From: Leptobrachium leishanense | Taxonomy: Eukaryota; Chordata; Amphibia; Anura; Megophryidae | Direction: 5' to 3' | Assembly (NCBI GenBank): GCA_009667805.1 | Contig: CM019070.1 | Coordinates: 53,714,451 to 53,778,450, forward strand | DNA: 64,000 nt | In this document: one piece after another, positions 1-33,904 of the stretch | Layout: each line of letters opens with the position of its first letter | Position numbering within the stretch: position 1 is the stretch's first letter | Notes under the pieces: model-generated | Database searches by the model: none | What the model was told of the DNA's origin: nothing | Seen by the model: only the letters and a program-made list of their open reading frames with translations | Made by a program: the position numbers and the translations under genes

Positions 1-900
1 ATCTCTCACAGAGCAGCAGACAGCAGTGAGTGACCCCATAATTATCTGCCACAGAGCAGCAGACAGCAGTGAGTGACCCCCATAATTATCTCCCACACAG
101 AGCAGCAGTGCGTGAGCCCCATAATTTATTATCTCCCACAGAGCAGCAGACAGCAGTGAGTGACCCCATAATTATCTCCCACACAGAGCAGCAGACAGCA
201 GTGAGTGACCCCATAATTATCTCCCACAGAGCAGCAGACAGCAGTGAGTGACCCCCATAATTATCTCCCACACAGAGCAGCAGTGCGTGAGCCCCATAAT
301 TTATTATCTCCCACAGAGCAGCAGACAGCAGTGAGTGACCCCATAATTATCTCCCACACAGAGCAGCAGACAGCAGTGAGTGACCCCATAATTATCTCCC
401 ACAGAGCAGCAGACAGCAGTGAGTGACCCCCATAATTATCTCCCACACAGAGCAGCAGTGCGTGACCCCCATAATTTATTATCTCCCACAGAGCAGCAGA
501 CAGCAGTGAGTGACCCCCATAATTATCTCCCACACAGAGCAGCAGTGCGTGACCCCCATAATTTATTATCTCCCACAGAGCAGCAGACAGCAGTGAGTGA
601 CCCCATAATTATCTCCAACACAGAGCAGCAGACAGCAGTGAGTGACCTCCATAATTTATTATCTTCCACACAGAGCAGCAGACAGCAGTGAGTGACCCCC
701 ATAATTTATTATCTCCCACAGAGCAGCAGACAGCAGTGAGTGACCCCATAATTATCTTCCACAGAGCAGCAGACAGCAGTGAGTGACCCCATAATTATCT
801 CCCACAGAGCAGCAGACAGCAGTGAGTGACCCCCATAATTATCTCCCACAAAGAGCAGCAGACAGCAGTGAGTGAGACCCCCAGAATTATCTCCCACAGA
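1..900. repeat. Minisatellite, ~43-bp monomer with 175-bp higher-order unit
   Basis: Tandem copies of a roughly 43-bp monomer containing GAGCAGCAGACAGCAGTGAG followed by TGACCCC and ATAATTATCTCCCACA. Monomers vary by a few bases (extra C, TTTATTATC insertion, CAGTGCGTGA variant). The same block of four monomers recurs with a period of exactly 175 bp (start positions 69, 244, 419), so there is a higher-order unit. The array is cut by the left edge and decays after about 880. Open frames inside it are by-products of the repeat period. Confidence 0.93.
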
Positions 901-1569
901 GCTAGGAATAAAATAAACATTAATATTCAGCAGGGCTCTCCTGGATCCCCCCTCACCCCCCCCCCCCGGCGGCCATCTTCTGGCTTCCTGCAAAAGAAGC
1001 ACAATACGTGACACTTCTCAGGACAGGGACAGTTATTTAAATTAATATTCTAATACTCACCACCAACCACCACTCAATTGGGTCAGACTGAGCCTGCTTG
1101 CAGCTCTCTCTCTCCTCCAACCACGTCCAGACAGACATCACTGCAGGAGCTTCAACCGCAGCTGCCTTCCAGTCCACCGCAGCCTCCACTGTGAAGGGAC
1201 CTTGAGGTGGGCGGCGCCTAGCAGTGTGCCATTCCTTCCCAGCCACGTGCAGCCATGTGCTGCGCGTCTGGAAGGCACTCTGCGTGCGATCATACAGATT
1301 CGAAAAAAATTCGAATCACACCCCAAAATCAAATTCGAATTCGACCAGCGATTCGATTTCGAATCGAATCTCGAAGCTTTGCAGGTCCCTAAGTGGGACA
1401 TCATCGCGCATGTAGCGCAATGACATCCCAGCTTTGCCGAGAGTTCCAAAACGCAGGACATTGAAACCCGATCGGCTGATTGACAGCTGGGAGGGCGGAG
1501 TAAAGTCCACCGCTTCTCTCAGCAATATCAGCCGATCGGGGAAAAGGTAGCAGGCTGGGGGAAAAAATT
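901..1569. other. Non-coding stretch, low-complexity patches
   Basis: No gene is recognised. It holds a C-run near 955-967 and a TTCGAA/ATTCGAA-rich patch at about 1296-1375. In CDC7 terms this is intron or unsequenced downstream gene; no exon of the CDC7 kinase C-lobe was found here. Confidence 0.5.
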
Positions 1570-1631
1570 GGATACTTCAGGCAATATGACCACCTTAAAA
1601 AGCTGAGGTGGTCATATTGCCTGGAGTATCC
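1570..1631. repeat. Short perfect-arm hairpin (T2-like foldback)
   Basis: Arms of about 26 nt (GGATACTTCAGGCAATATGA... against ...TCATATTGCCTGGAGTATCC) flank a 10-nt loop. The same motif forms the left end of the neighbouring T2-type element at 1714, so this is probably a fragment of the same family. Confidence 0.7.
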
Positions 1632-1713
1632 CTGTAACTCCATTGTGCAATGTCCTATAAAAGACAAATTTCCACAAAACTAACGAATGGCAACACAGTC
1701 AGGTTATGTGCCA

Positions 1714-23028
<21,315 letters not shown>

Positions 23029-23290
23029 TTTCGTGTCAGCAGCCGGACTCGGCAAAAATGGCGCCAAAATCAGGCCAGCCACACAACGCACAGCAAAGAG
23101 GAACGTTCCTCTGGACCAGCCGCGGAGGGGGAGCAGAGCCGCGCTGATTGGGAGCCGGTCTCCTTGACGTGCTTATGCACCAATAGCAACCGCCGCTAGG
23201 ATACAGCTTGTGGACACGATTTGTTTGTGAGTTGTGATGGGCGGGCCTAGTAAGCAGAGCGTTTCTAAGCAGTCGTGTTAGCCTGGAAAG
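23029..23290 (-). promoter_or_regulatory. CDC7 promoter / 5' UTR, CpG-rich
   Basis: CG-dense compared with its flanks. Has an E2F-like TTTTGGCGCCATTTT (minus strand, about 23056-23070), a CCAAT box CCCAATCAG (minus strand, about 23144-23152), a CCAAT on the plus strand at 23180-23184, TGACGT at 23165-23170 and a GGGCGGG box at 23239-23245. E2F control fits the known S-phase expression of CDC7. The transcription start was not located. Confidence 0.6.
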
Positions 23291-23629
23291 TGAAAGTGGT
23301 TCTTCCCTACACCAAGCGTCTTGTGTGTGTGAGGAAAAGGTATATCTCCCCGTGAGGCAAACAGCCGTGAGGAAGTCTGGCGGCGCATTCTCTGAGAAGA
23401 GCAGTAAAATAGTTTCATTTGAGGAGGAGCAGCTCGGCCTCTCAGGGCACCTGGTGGCGTAGTTGACTTTGTGCTCTGAGCCTGAGAGGCTGGTATTAAA
23501 GAATAAAGTGATAATCTTACTGAAAGTGAATATACATTTTAAAAGGATTCACATTCACACACGCCTTATTTTAGACTCAAATCCCCCTGTCCATCTTTTC
23601 TCTGTTAATGTTCCTATTTTCATGGACAC

Positions 23630-25240
23630 CTTCATTTGATCAGGGTGTCCTGTACAAGTGGCTGTCAGGGGCACCTCCATGTATTGGGCGGTGTGGCTTT
23701 CATCTTATGGGCCCCTCCATTTATTTGGGTTGCGCGGATGGCTTTTTAGGGGCCCCTCCATATATTAAGGTGTGCTGGTGTCTTTTTAGGGTTTCCTCCA
23801 GGGGTCAAGTCCAAGGGGAACGCAGTTTCACTACAATTTTTGCAGAGGGAACTGAGTTCCCTTAGGACCCATACACTATAAGGCTAGGGTCAGACGAACG
23901 CGCGTGCAGCCGCACTTTATCATCGCCGTAGTAGTAGCAAATGACGGGCAATGTACGAAGTACGGCCGCACAAAAGTGCGGCCGCGCAACGCAAGCGGCA
24001 AACAAACGCATTTTTTTCGAGAACGTGTTACCGCTAGTACTGACGTACAGAGTGCGCTGCGTCCGCATAGCGGCGTGTGCGGTGTTAGGAGACGTCAGAC
24101 GCTGCTAATGCCCGGCCTACATAACGCCCAGACGCGAAAAGGGTTTTATTGATGATCCGTACAAAATCACAGACGAAAATGCGCATCGTATGACAGCTAT
24201 CGCGTATTCCGTGAAAAAATGCGTCCATTCGTTCGAACGCACTTTTTCACGGACGCGAAAAATGCGTTAGTCTGACCCTAGCCTAAATCTTGTAGTCTGT
24301 CATACCTGTTAAGGCACAATAAATATAGAGGTTATCATATTTTTGGTAAAATCCACATATATACATAAATGTATCGGTTCTGAGTGTGTGTTTGTGATAA
24401 GTGCTCAATGATTATTGCTAAATTGGGGAATAGGAATCTTGGCGAGTTCCCACACTTAATTTTATAGGACTTGAGCCCTAATTTCCTCCATATACTGGTG
24501 GTGTACTCATGTCTTGTTATGGTCTTCTCTGCACTCCGGGTGTGTGGCTGTTGACGTAGGGCCTACCCCATATATTTGGAGTGTGCAGGTGTCTTTTTAG
24601 AGGCTCCTCCACATTCAGGGTGTGCTGATGTCTTTTTAGGAGCGTTTCCATATTTTCAGGGTGTGCAGTGTCTTTTTAGGGGCTCTCTATATATTTTAAG
24701 TGTTTGGGTGTCTTTTTATGGCCCGTATATATATATTCATGGTGTGTGGGTGTCTTTTCAGGTGGTCCATATATCCAGGATGTGTGGGTGACTTTTTAGG
24801 GGCTTCTCCATATATTCAGGGTGAGCAGGTGTCCTTTTGGGGTCTCCATATATTCAAGATGTCAGGTGTCTTTTAGGGTTTCCTTCACATATTCATGGTG
24901 TGTTGGTGTTATTTTAGGGGCTCCTCCATATATATATTCAGAGTGTACGGGTGTCTTTTAAGACTCCTCCTTGTCTTGGTTTCAGGTGTCTTTTTAGGGA
25001 CCCTCTCCATATTTGCAGAGTGTCTAGATGTATTTTTAGTGGCAGTCCATATATTCAGTGTGTGTAAGTGTATTTTTTAGGGTCCCCTCCATATACTCTG
25101 TGTGTCCAGGTGTTGTTTTTAGGTGCCCCTCCATTTTTTGGGGATGTGCTGGTGTCAACTGAAGGTGTCCTCCATATTTACAGGGTGTACAGTTTAATAT
25201 TTAGGGCTTCCTCATATATTCAGGGTGTGGAAGCAGCGCA
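23630..25240 (+). repeat. Minisatellite, ~41-bp monomer, interrupted
   Basis: Tandem, diverged copies of a unit containing ATATTCAGGGTGTGCAGGTG then TCTTTTTAGGGGCTCCTCC. TCTTTTTAG recurs about every 40-42 bp (for example near 24590, 24632, 24672 and 24712). The array begins about 600 bp upstream of the CDC7 start and is split by a CpG-rich MITE at 23881-24283. Frames inside (for example 24576-24791) follow the repeat. Confidence 0.85.
23881..24283. mobile_element. CpG-rich MITE, copy 2, inserted in the minisatellite
   Basis: Ends AGGCTAGGGTCAGACGAACG and ...TAGTCTGACCCTAGCC are inverted repeats. The interior is CG-dense (GTGCGGCCGCGCAACGC, near-copies of words at 19680-19760). Minisatellite monomers continue on both sides. 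Confidence 0.8.
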
Positions 25241-25951
25241 GAGCAATGAAACATCCAGCAAAACGTCTGTAAACTATATTAAATATTGCTAGAAATTGTT
25301 TATTAACCGTGTAAAGCTTTGCTCTTTTAACCCCTTACAGCCGGGCCGGTTTTGCCCGGCAGCGGGTGTACTAGTATGCCCTGCTTGCCAGCTGCTGAGG
25401 CAGGCCCCTCCTCCAACCCGCCTATGCAGCTGACGTGCTGTGCTTGTCATTGGCTGCAGGGGGATGCCTGGAGTTCAGGCCGTCCCACTACCGCCAATGA
25501 CATGCGCTGTGCACCAACTGGTGGGCGGGAGCACAGAGTTCCATTGAAGCCTGTGGGGTGTGCTATGCTGCTTCGAGGCCCATCCACCTCAGGGACGGCA
25601 CAGTATGCCTCGTGGCAGTAAGCAGTTAAATTACATTTTGTTATTGGCATAACGGACAAGGATAAGTTATGACATCTCCAAAAAAATCTGAGAATAGCCT
25701 AGTTTCTGACCCTGCCTCCAGCGTCGTTCCCCAATGTTCGGTAAAATGTAATTGTTCGTCTTGGGGCCAGTTGAAATGCCGTCCAGTATGTGATACGGCT
25801 CAAAATATTCTCGTTCACATGAATGATAGAGCCTGTCTGGGCTCTTGGTTAATCAAGTAATGGGTTGTTTTGGCTCTCCCATAAGCCTCAACACATGTGA
25901 TTCTTCATCATGCTTCCAATACAGGATGAGTATCTCAAGGTTTGGCAGACT
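25241..25951. other. Intergenic, nothing recognised
   Basis: The G/C-rich patch at 25340-25620 has overlapping frames on both strands and no family motif. Confidence 0.4.
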
Positions 25952-26183
25952 GGCCATGTTTTCCTGGACACACACATTATTTATATTAATGGACAGTGCA
26001 CTAAAAAATGCAACCTCGCAGCATGTAGTATCCATATGCTGGAGGTAAGAAATTAAAAAGGCATGCGGGTGACCGGCCTTGATTTCCTTCCTGCAGCATA
26101 TGAATTATACATGTTGCAGGGCAGCACTTTTCCTTGTGCTTCCCTATGCATGAAATTGTAATATCTGTCCCGGAAAACATGGC
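25952..26183. mobile_element. Foldback MITE, copy 2 (GGCCATGTTTTCC ends)
   Basis: Ends GGCCATGTTTTCCTGGA and ...TCCCGGAAAACATGGC are inverted. The interior includes GCAGCATATGAATTATACAT and GGGCAGCACTTTTCCTTGTG, matching copy 1 at 22418-22652. Confidence 0.75.
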
Positions 26184-27380
26184 TGATCTGGCAATGGCAA
26201 CCCTATACCCTCGTTCAAAATATTCCAAAACGTTTTTGAGTACCAAAATGATGCCACAAGTGTAAAATTCCACGCCTGACCTCATGTGACAGGGGATAAA
26301 ACTATTAAAAATATGTTATAACATTGCTTTCATATTATGTGGCTCAAGTGTATGTGGAACTAATTATTTTCAGTTTTAGCTTTGGGTCCTGTCCCAAAAA
26401 ATATCTCCCTACATGCAAACATTTTAAAATCTGAAACTTTCTGCTCCTGGTGTAGACGTCCGTTGTCACTACATGTAATCTTTTGGAGGTGAAATTGAAC
26501 CTCTCTCTACATAAGCCTTTTTCAAGGGCCGGATTGTGCTATGTAGTTTAAAATTTAATAAAAACTGTAAAATAATAAAACAATGTAGCATATAGTCAAC
26601 AGCATTCCAGATCTCGATACGTGTTTCTCCACCACTGGCTTCTTCAGTTGGTAATAAACTACTCGTAATCACTATTTTCTTTTTATATACAAAAATCCCT
26701 ACACATTGTATCCATTTAGCGTCTTAATGTAATTAATTCCACTCTGTGTCTTTGATGTAAATCCAAAATGTGCAAAATATGATTTCCTGCATGGTGTTGT
26801 CCCTCTTTTCCATATGGACGGCCAGCTTCCTTCTACGTAATTTATGGAGAAAAATTGACCAACTTTTGACCATCTGTGGTCAGCACATCTGCAGTAAATG
26901 ACTAGGCCGTAGTGAGCGGTCGAACCACTTGCAGGGTGACTGCCTTTCTTTATCACTATGGGTCCATGTATGGGTCCATGCGAACACATGAGAGTGTCAG
27001 GTGTGGGGCAGCAAGTTTGATAGTGTTCTGTATTGATTCAGGGTGATTCCCTATTAAATTATGTTACTCTGTGTGAACCATGACAGGTTCACTGTATGTT
27101 CCTGTACTTGTTGTAAAATCGCAGACTCCATTGTAAATGTGAGAGAAGGGGGGGGTGAGGGTCCTGAGGACGAGCAACAGCACTAGTGGCCTGCTCTACG
27201 GTGGGGGGCCCGCTCAGGTCTCACAAGGCTTTAGCTTGCTTGTGCCATTACAGGGATGAATGCTCCATATGCAAATCAGTCTGCGCTCATCCAATGAGGG
27301 TAGCCAGTACTGACTGCCAAGGACGTCATCCATAGCAGATGTAGCTGCTGCCCGTACCATTGCCAGAGGCTGGGTTCACA
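26184..27380. other. Intergenic; possible Penelope-like fragment at 26470-26990
   Basis: No gene. The minus strand at 26611-26648 reads ACTGAAGAAGCCAGTGGTGG then AGAAACACGTATCGAGA, a motif shared by several unrelated-looking repeats in this window. The frames 26469-26672 and 26699-26989 are short and unrecognised. Confidence 0.35.
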
Positions 27381-27636
27381 CCTAGACGTTTTTGAAACGT
27401 GCGCAATACGCGCCTTTTTTTACTCATTGCAGCACGTTCTCGGCTATGTCTATGGCCGCGAACGCACTGCTATACGCACCAAAGAAGCTCCCGTACTTCT
27501 TTGTGTGTCGGACGTGTTAAAGCGTGTTTCTGCGTGCTTTAAAACGCTTAGGTGTGAACGGATCCCATAGGAAAGCATGGGATTTCCCCGTTCATGCATT
27601 TTAAAGTGCGCAGGAACGCGCTTTAAAACGTCTAGG
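27381..27636. repeat. CpG-rich foldback with CCTAGACGTTTT ends
   Basis: Starts CCTAGACGTTTTTGAAACG and ends TTTAAAACGTCTAGG, inverted over at least 12 bp. The interior has ACGC/GCGT words like the other CpG-rich MITEs, and TTCACACC / GGTGTGAACG words. No clean duplication found. Confidence 0.55.
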
Positions 27637-29187
27637 GGCTTCATATGTCTGGAGATAGTGATTTTGTTGAGGCGATACATTTCATCGCCATACGTCCTAC
27701 ACCCATTGTGCCTTTATTCCACCCCCCACAATCCGTTTGTACCTCAGCCACACACTACTCACCCTGTCTGTACTTTTCTGTGTCATTTTTTTTTGTTCTC
27801 CATTGTATCTACGGCCCATCACTCACACCTTCCTTGGTTCCCCTGCCTGCTTTTACCCCCTTTGTGCCTTTGTCTCATCCTTCTGACATGCATTGTGCTT
27901 CTCTTTGCATTCCTGAAATCATTACATTTTCATTCAATTTATTTGGCGGCCCGGGACCTGGAGCTGCAGGCCCACCAGCACGGTTGTCAGTCTGACCCTG
28001 CACAGATGATGAATTTGCTTTTCAGTCTCAGAAGTGACATATTTCTAACTGGGACAGTATTCACGCCTCCCTGCACCTTTATAGTTACCCTTCCTGTGTC
28101 CTTTTGCGCGACTAGATCATGAAAGATAAACCTCGTTGCTCTAATTCTATATTATCAGGAATACAATATTGAGTTGCTCTGGCTCAAATGCTTACTAGGT
28201 CGAGGACAGGCTAAGATTTAACCCATGTTCGTTTCACCCATCCTGCAAAAATCAAGCTTGCACATAGTTGTTGCAAAATGTGCCACTGCAAATTACAAAT
28301 CTTATAAATGCCTAGTTTGATGGTACGCTGGGGACATTGTACACAAAACCATACTCTTTTTTTTTTTGCTTGTTCTACGTTTCCGGTAAAAATTCTAATT
28401 AGAATAATTTTTCCTCCTTTTTGAGTAAAAATTAACAAAAAAAAAATCCCAACCAACAAAGCAGAAACCTAACAGGTTTTCAGTGCATGCATCTTTTTTT
28501 TTTGTCTGTGCTAGCAAAAATTGCCCACCCCAAACTGATTTGCCCATGGCAATCTTACTCTGTGTGGAACATCTGCTTTAAAATGAAGAGGCTTTCAAAT
28601 TTAAGGTGACACCTCTAATAGGAATATTTTTTCAGGCAATTGCTCCTTCGTTTTTCTGGCGTCTCCTGACTTGCTCACCAAAACACATTAAATATACAAC
28701 AAAACATTAAATATACAGCACACACACTCTTAACAGCTCCAAGACAGTTTAATTTTTGATTTCCCCCAAGTCTAACACCTGATCTACCATATGCTTTGAA
28801 TCTTTATAACTTCAAAAAGACTACATGCCAGTCCCCAAGCATAAATCTTTAGCAGCACAGTGACACATCATTTACATTATAAGGTCTTAGTTTATAATGC
28901 AATTTACATGCTGAAAACAAAATTATGTGTGAGTATGCAATACCGACAGTAATCACACACACATCTTTGACAGATGAGAGAAGTCGTGCAGTAATTTTCA
29001 GCTGCCTTTAGGCTCGTTTTAAGTGAGTATCAGTACTCGTGTGTTTGGTGGCTTACAAGTAATTGTTACCATGCCAAACCGAGAATTCAAGAAAAATACA
29101 ATATTCATGTAAGAAAACCTTATTATTAGTTTATTAGATTATTAGCAATGCAGCTTCCAAAAACACCAATAGAATATAAAAAATAAT
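27637..29187. other. Intergenic, nothing recognised
   Basis: Includes an open frame at 27577-28122 that begins inside the foldback and shows no recognisable domain. The rest is A/T-rich with T-runs. Confidence 0.4.
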
Positions 29188-29898
29188 GGGCACTATTACA
29201 TTCTTTGCGCAAAAACGCTCGCGCAGCGCTATTTTTTTTGCGTTAAACATTAATCCGCATAAATTAACGCTGGTATTATAATCCAAGCGCATTTTTTCAT
29301 TCGTATAAAAAAATATACTGTGAGGAAAAAAGACGCGGAAAAACGCATGGGCATTAACGCTGCGCGCAGAAATCGGTGGGCAGTCTGAATTAAGAACCAC
29401 AATTGTCTCCCGTTAAGTTTTTGCGCCTGTCAAAATCAATCTGAATATATATATGCTGCAGCAATAATAAAAACACGCACAACGTATCAATTTTATTGTT
29501 TGGGTATGCGTAGAATTATACTTTGCTGTATTTTTTTTTTTTTTTTTTGGGCTGGTGTATTTGGGTTCGGCCAGGACGTTCAGATTTGCCATTAACACCA
29601 GCTTTTCAAAGACGTTAAAATTATGCGCCCAAACGTTGCCCGTTAAATTTTGCGCTAAGATTGCAATGCCTTGAGTGCACCAGCGCACAAACGCATTTGC
29701 GCTCACAATGTTAAGTATAGGACGTGCAAAGTACATTACGCTCGTAAAGGGTTCACGCAGGTCCACCTGCGTTAGACGTTAACGCGCATTTTTTGCACGG
29801 ACATTGTAATACGATGTTCTGTGCGAAGGGTTTTGCCCCTCGCGTTAATGTGTTTTTGCGCACGCGTTAACGTTTGTGCGAAGAATGTAATAGAGCCC
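29188..29898. mobile_element. MITE, 711 bp, GGGCACTATTACATTCTT ends
   Basis: Left GGGCACTATTACATTCTTTG and right ...GAAGAATGTAATAGAGCCC form inverted repeats of about 20 bp, flanked by AAT on both sides. The interior is rich in GCGC/ACGC/GTTAACG words and has no transposase. Confidence 0.78.
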
Positions 29899-30224
29899 AA
29901 TATCTGTACGTGGCATGATGTCTGGATATTGAAATGACAGTAAAACCATGTACCTGTACATGGATTTTCTGAAATCATAACCCCTGTTTCTTATCCCAGT
30001 ACAGTAGTGAGTGACCCCAGAGCTCTCCCTGTATTCTGCCTTCTCTCTGGCTGTTGTAACGCAACAGGAAAGTCTGTTGATCTTTTTGTTACAGAGAGGG
30101 TGGGGGCTGCTCCTTGTATCTTCTTTACAGTAATACAAGGTGACAGGCGTGAGACTTCAAAGAGAATTTTATTTTGCCTGAAATGCATTCAAATCTGGGT
30201 TTATAGGCTAGTCTTTGTATATTA

Positions 30225-30925
30225 TTATTTATTTATATAGTGCCAGCATATTCTGCAGCGCTGTACAATGGGCACAATATAGACAGGGTTACAATACATT
30301 GAACAACAATTGACAAACCAGTACAGGAGGAAACAAAGACCCTATTCCCGTGGGAACTCACAATCTAGAAGGGTTTGGGTAGAAACAGGAGGAGAGGACT
30401 GCAAGGTGAGAGTGATGGACTGGGTGCTTCAGTGAGTCGGGTAGGCTTCCCTAAATAGGAATGTCTTAAGGGAGCATTTGAAGGAAGGGAAACTAGGGGA
30501 AAGTCTGACAGTGCAAGGGAGAGCGTTCCAGAGGATGGGGCTGTGCGTCAGAAATCTTGCAGTCTATCATGGGAAGAGGTGATGCAGGGAGAAGCTAGGC
30601 GCAGGTCACTGTTTGACCATAAGGAGCAGGCTGGAGTGTATTTGGTGATTAATGGAGATCTGAGTTAGTTAGAGCTTTTTAGGTCAGGGTAAGGATTTTG
30701 AATTTAATACTGCAGTGGATGGGGAGCCAGTGAAGTTACTCGCAGAGAGGAGCGGCAGAGACAGAGCGGATGGTGAGGTGGATGAGCCTGGCAGAGACGT
30801 TCGAAATGGATTGTAGGCTTGCAAGGCAGGAGAGAGGGAGGCCAGCAAGAAGATTATTACAATAGTCAAATTGGGAGATTACAAGGGCGTTGATGGGTTG
30901 TAATTGTGTATTTACAAATTGCAAA
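30225..30925 (-). mobile_element. CR1/L2-type LINE 3' end, antisense
   Basis: Reverse-complement match to about 5400-6060 of the plus-strand LINE. The minus-strand frame 30924-30736 has ISQFDYCNNLLAGLPLSCLA and VSARLIHL. The 3' end has TACAGCGCTGCAGAATATGC and TATATAAATAA. 5'-truncated and decayed. Confidence 0.85.
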
Positions 30926-30974
30926 TTTGGGGTTACATATGTTTTAGTATTGTAATCCTTGTACCCGCCTTGGG

Positions 30975-31449
30975 TGTTATATCCTTAAGAAAGCACGGTC
31001 CTCTTGGGATTTCATAAACAAGTCCTTTATTGAATTAACTGCTGTTTAGCAGACAGCAGTGTCAGCATTCAAAAACAAAACAAACACATCCCTAAAAAAC
31101 AAACTCTAGCTCCTTTGAGCGCTGACTCACTTAAAGGTCCCTTACTATCAGGGCTTCTTTTCTAAACTAAACAAAAACATAGGTTTTACCAACCTTAGAA
31201 CTATTATGTTAGCAATCAAGCTTCAGCCAGGAACCAAAACCCTTTGCTCCTCTCTACCACCGGCACCTCCCTCAGAGTGAAAAAGCAGGCAGTGATTTCT
31301 TTTCACTGCTGCTAAATTACTTCCAGCTGAACAGTGTGTGGAGAGTAAAAGAACCTCTTGGGCTTCCATATATAGTACAAATGCTCCCCCTGGAGCTAAA
31401 TATCATATCCCTCCCTATACAGTTTAGAGGGAATATACACCCTGTCACA
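30975..31449 (-). mobile_element. Probable solo LTR, antisense
   Basis: Read on the minus strand it starts TGTGACAGGGTGTATATTCC, contains the polyadenylation signal AATAAAGGAC near the 3' end, and ends ...GGATATAACA. That gives TG...CA ends and LTR-like size (475 bp). Flanks do not show a matching duplication, so the limits are tentative. Confidence 0.5.
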
Positions 31450-32971
31450 GACCATACCGTGTACTTTATCACAGTATGGAAAGTGTTAATGGAGCAATGG
31501 GACAAATGAGCGATGTATTATTGAATAGTTGAATACTACATCATATATATAATTGTATTCAGTATGTGTAGAATAAAATAGCAAAATCAAAACTGAGACG
31601 GCTGCAAGCGTAAACAACATTCAAGGTTGCCTTGGCTCTGCGATGATTAACTGGGTGTCGTTTTTGTTCTTAAACATTTTTTAGGTACTTGAACGTTGAA
31701 CGATGGTGCAATTTAGTATCATTAGTTGCTCGATATCTGGAAGCAGCACAGTGTCTCTTCAGTGAGAGAAACGTTTCTCGTTTTCCATAGGGAATGAAGA
31801 TACTCTTGATGACAAACACTAAGGTGAAACAGCCAGAGAAAAACAATGTTAATCAAGATTTCCCATATGCCTTTCCCAGAGATGGCAATATGTTTGGAAG
31901 GCTCCAAGGGACTTGACATAATCATTACACATTTACACTCTTAACAAATTTACTGAGTAGTTTCAGTTGCCATCTATCAGTAACGTTAAAAGACGAAGAC
32001 TCCCCTGGCACCGTTTTTATAGCGGCTGATATGCTGGCTCACACCAGGGGTCTTTGTTTTTTTAGAATGTAGAAAGCTGTGGCATGTAATTGAACCTTGA
32101 AGCAAACTTCTTTTCAAGTACATCAAGAGCATTGTTTGTGTTTAAGATAGGGAGAAGTCTAGGGAGATGCAAATACCTCATTACACAAATACATGCGAAA
32201 TGCCGAACATTAGAATGATATTATTATATAACATTAGGTTAAGGCACATTCCATGCACACACAAACACACTAATACAGCTAACAGTAGTAATGATGGCTG
32301 CAGCCGAATGGGTGGGTTCAGTTAGTTCCTCTCAGTAATGTCAGTTTTAAAACAATGTAACAAAACCTGTCAGGGTTGTACCCTTAGACTCAAACACCCT
32401 TCCCTCTGCAATAAGCTGTACAGGGTAAGAACATTTTTGAAGTGTTCAAGTACTTAACAAATACTATACTGTTTAATAACTATAGCTGGCTCTATGTAGA
32501 TACAGTATTTCCTGCAATGTGCTTTTGTATTTACATTATACTGATCAAGCTGGAATCTATTCAGATATAGGCTCGAGCTAGGAATGAAGAAGACTACGTT
32601 TAGTATTAGGGTTCGATTTTGAAATTGGTTTATACTTTACATGAAGGTTTGAATTCGGATAAGAATGGCTTATAGCAGGGCTTGCCAACCTTGGCCCTCC
32701 AGATGCTTTAGAACTACATCTCCCATGATGCAAATTCAAAATCACTTAAAGCTTGACTCTAAATGGATTGAAAAAAAACCCTTACTTACCGCAGGTCCCA
32801 CGGCACAAAGCTCATGCAGGGATGCGCTGGCTTACATGTAGTCGTATAGGCCTTAGGTGGTCGATGCCCGTAGTCGGTGGCACGCTGCATCGCTGTCAGT
32901 ATGTGAGAACAGAGAGATAATATTCCGGCTCCAGCTGCAGATACAGTGGCACGGCTTCAATAGACATGTTA
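31450..32971. other. Intergenic; truncated hAT-like MITE near 32675
   Basis: No gene. CAGGGCTTGCCAACCTTGGC at about 32678 and ACTACATCTCCCATGATGC at about 32713 resemble the hAT-like element at 11301, but the other end is missing. Confidence 0.4.
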
Positions 32972-33297
32972 AGCTGGGGTCAGACGAGCGTATTTGAGAG
33001 CGGAAGGAACGTCTGTGAGAGTGGACGCCCTTCCACTCTGGCGCACGTCTGGCCACCTCGCTGAGCTCCGTTAATGCGCTCAGCGCTGCAAGGCTCAATT
33101 TCTCTATGGAGGATCGTGCTTTGCAGCCCCATCCAACGCACGTCTAGTGTTTTGACGGGGAGGCTTTCTGCACGTCCGTGCAATTTGTGCTCGCGCTACA
33201 GGGTGTGACCGGACCCGTTGAAGCGTCACAACGCTGCGACGGACGCCGGGAGGCACGTCAGTATGGGCACACCTAGTTCGCTCGTCTGACCCCGGCC
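32972..33297. mobile_element. CpG-rich MITE, copy 3, TTA duplication
   Basis: Starts AGCTGGGGTCAGACGAGCG and ends CTCGTCTGACCCCGGCC, flanked by TTA on both sides (32969-32971, 33298-33300). The interior is CG-dense. The TTA duplication supports a PIF/Harbinger origin for the family. Confidence 0.82.
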
Positions 33298-33904
33298 TTA
33301 ATGGCAACTCGCAAATGGGAAAAGGCTCATCCTTTTTCCTGTCAGTGGTGATCTGGCCCTGTAATGGGACCAATTCCAAGGTTGGTGTTAACGTAACCAG
33401 AGCTGTTGTAAAGTTATCAGAGCCATTATAGTCTATGGAGTTGTTAAGTTTTCTCCTGAGGAAGTGAGTCACTTAAGCTCATGAAACGCGTAAAGCTGAC
33501 CGTGCGGTGTGCTTCAACCAGGATCCTGGGATCCTCATACAGGATCAATCCATCAGAATATTTTCCACCACAGGCAGATTATGGATTGGCTTGAGTGGTG
33601 ATCGGGAAATTTGAGCCTCTGTGGCAATTGCTTCTACGCTCATTTGATATGTGCTGTTCATAAATTAGTTTGTTTTTTGCTCTTAAGTTTTTAAATTGGT
33701 ATTAAATTTACTACACCATATAGCGTCCTTTCCCCTTTGTTCCCAGAGATCTGGAGAGAAAATCTAGGAAGAAATTGAGATTAAGTTCTGGGGGAACCCA
33801 ACTGTGTTTGGGGAACCCTTATAATATTAGTACTCAGTACATATATATATATACATGTTTTATGCACCATTGTACTTGTGGTTTGTCGTTAAAAAAAAAC
33901 AGCT

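Noticed and set aside
1..900. CRISPR-like or protein-coding repeat array
   Set aside because: Monomers are contiguous without unique spacers, and the open frames (60-90 codons) simply follow the tandem period on both strands.
27577..28122. 181-codon open frame
   Set aside because: Starts inside a foldback element, has no recognisable domain, and overlaps a second frame of similar quality; intergenic T/C-rich sequence explains it.
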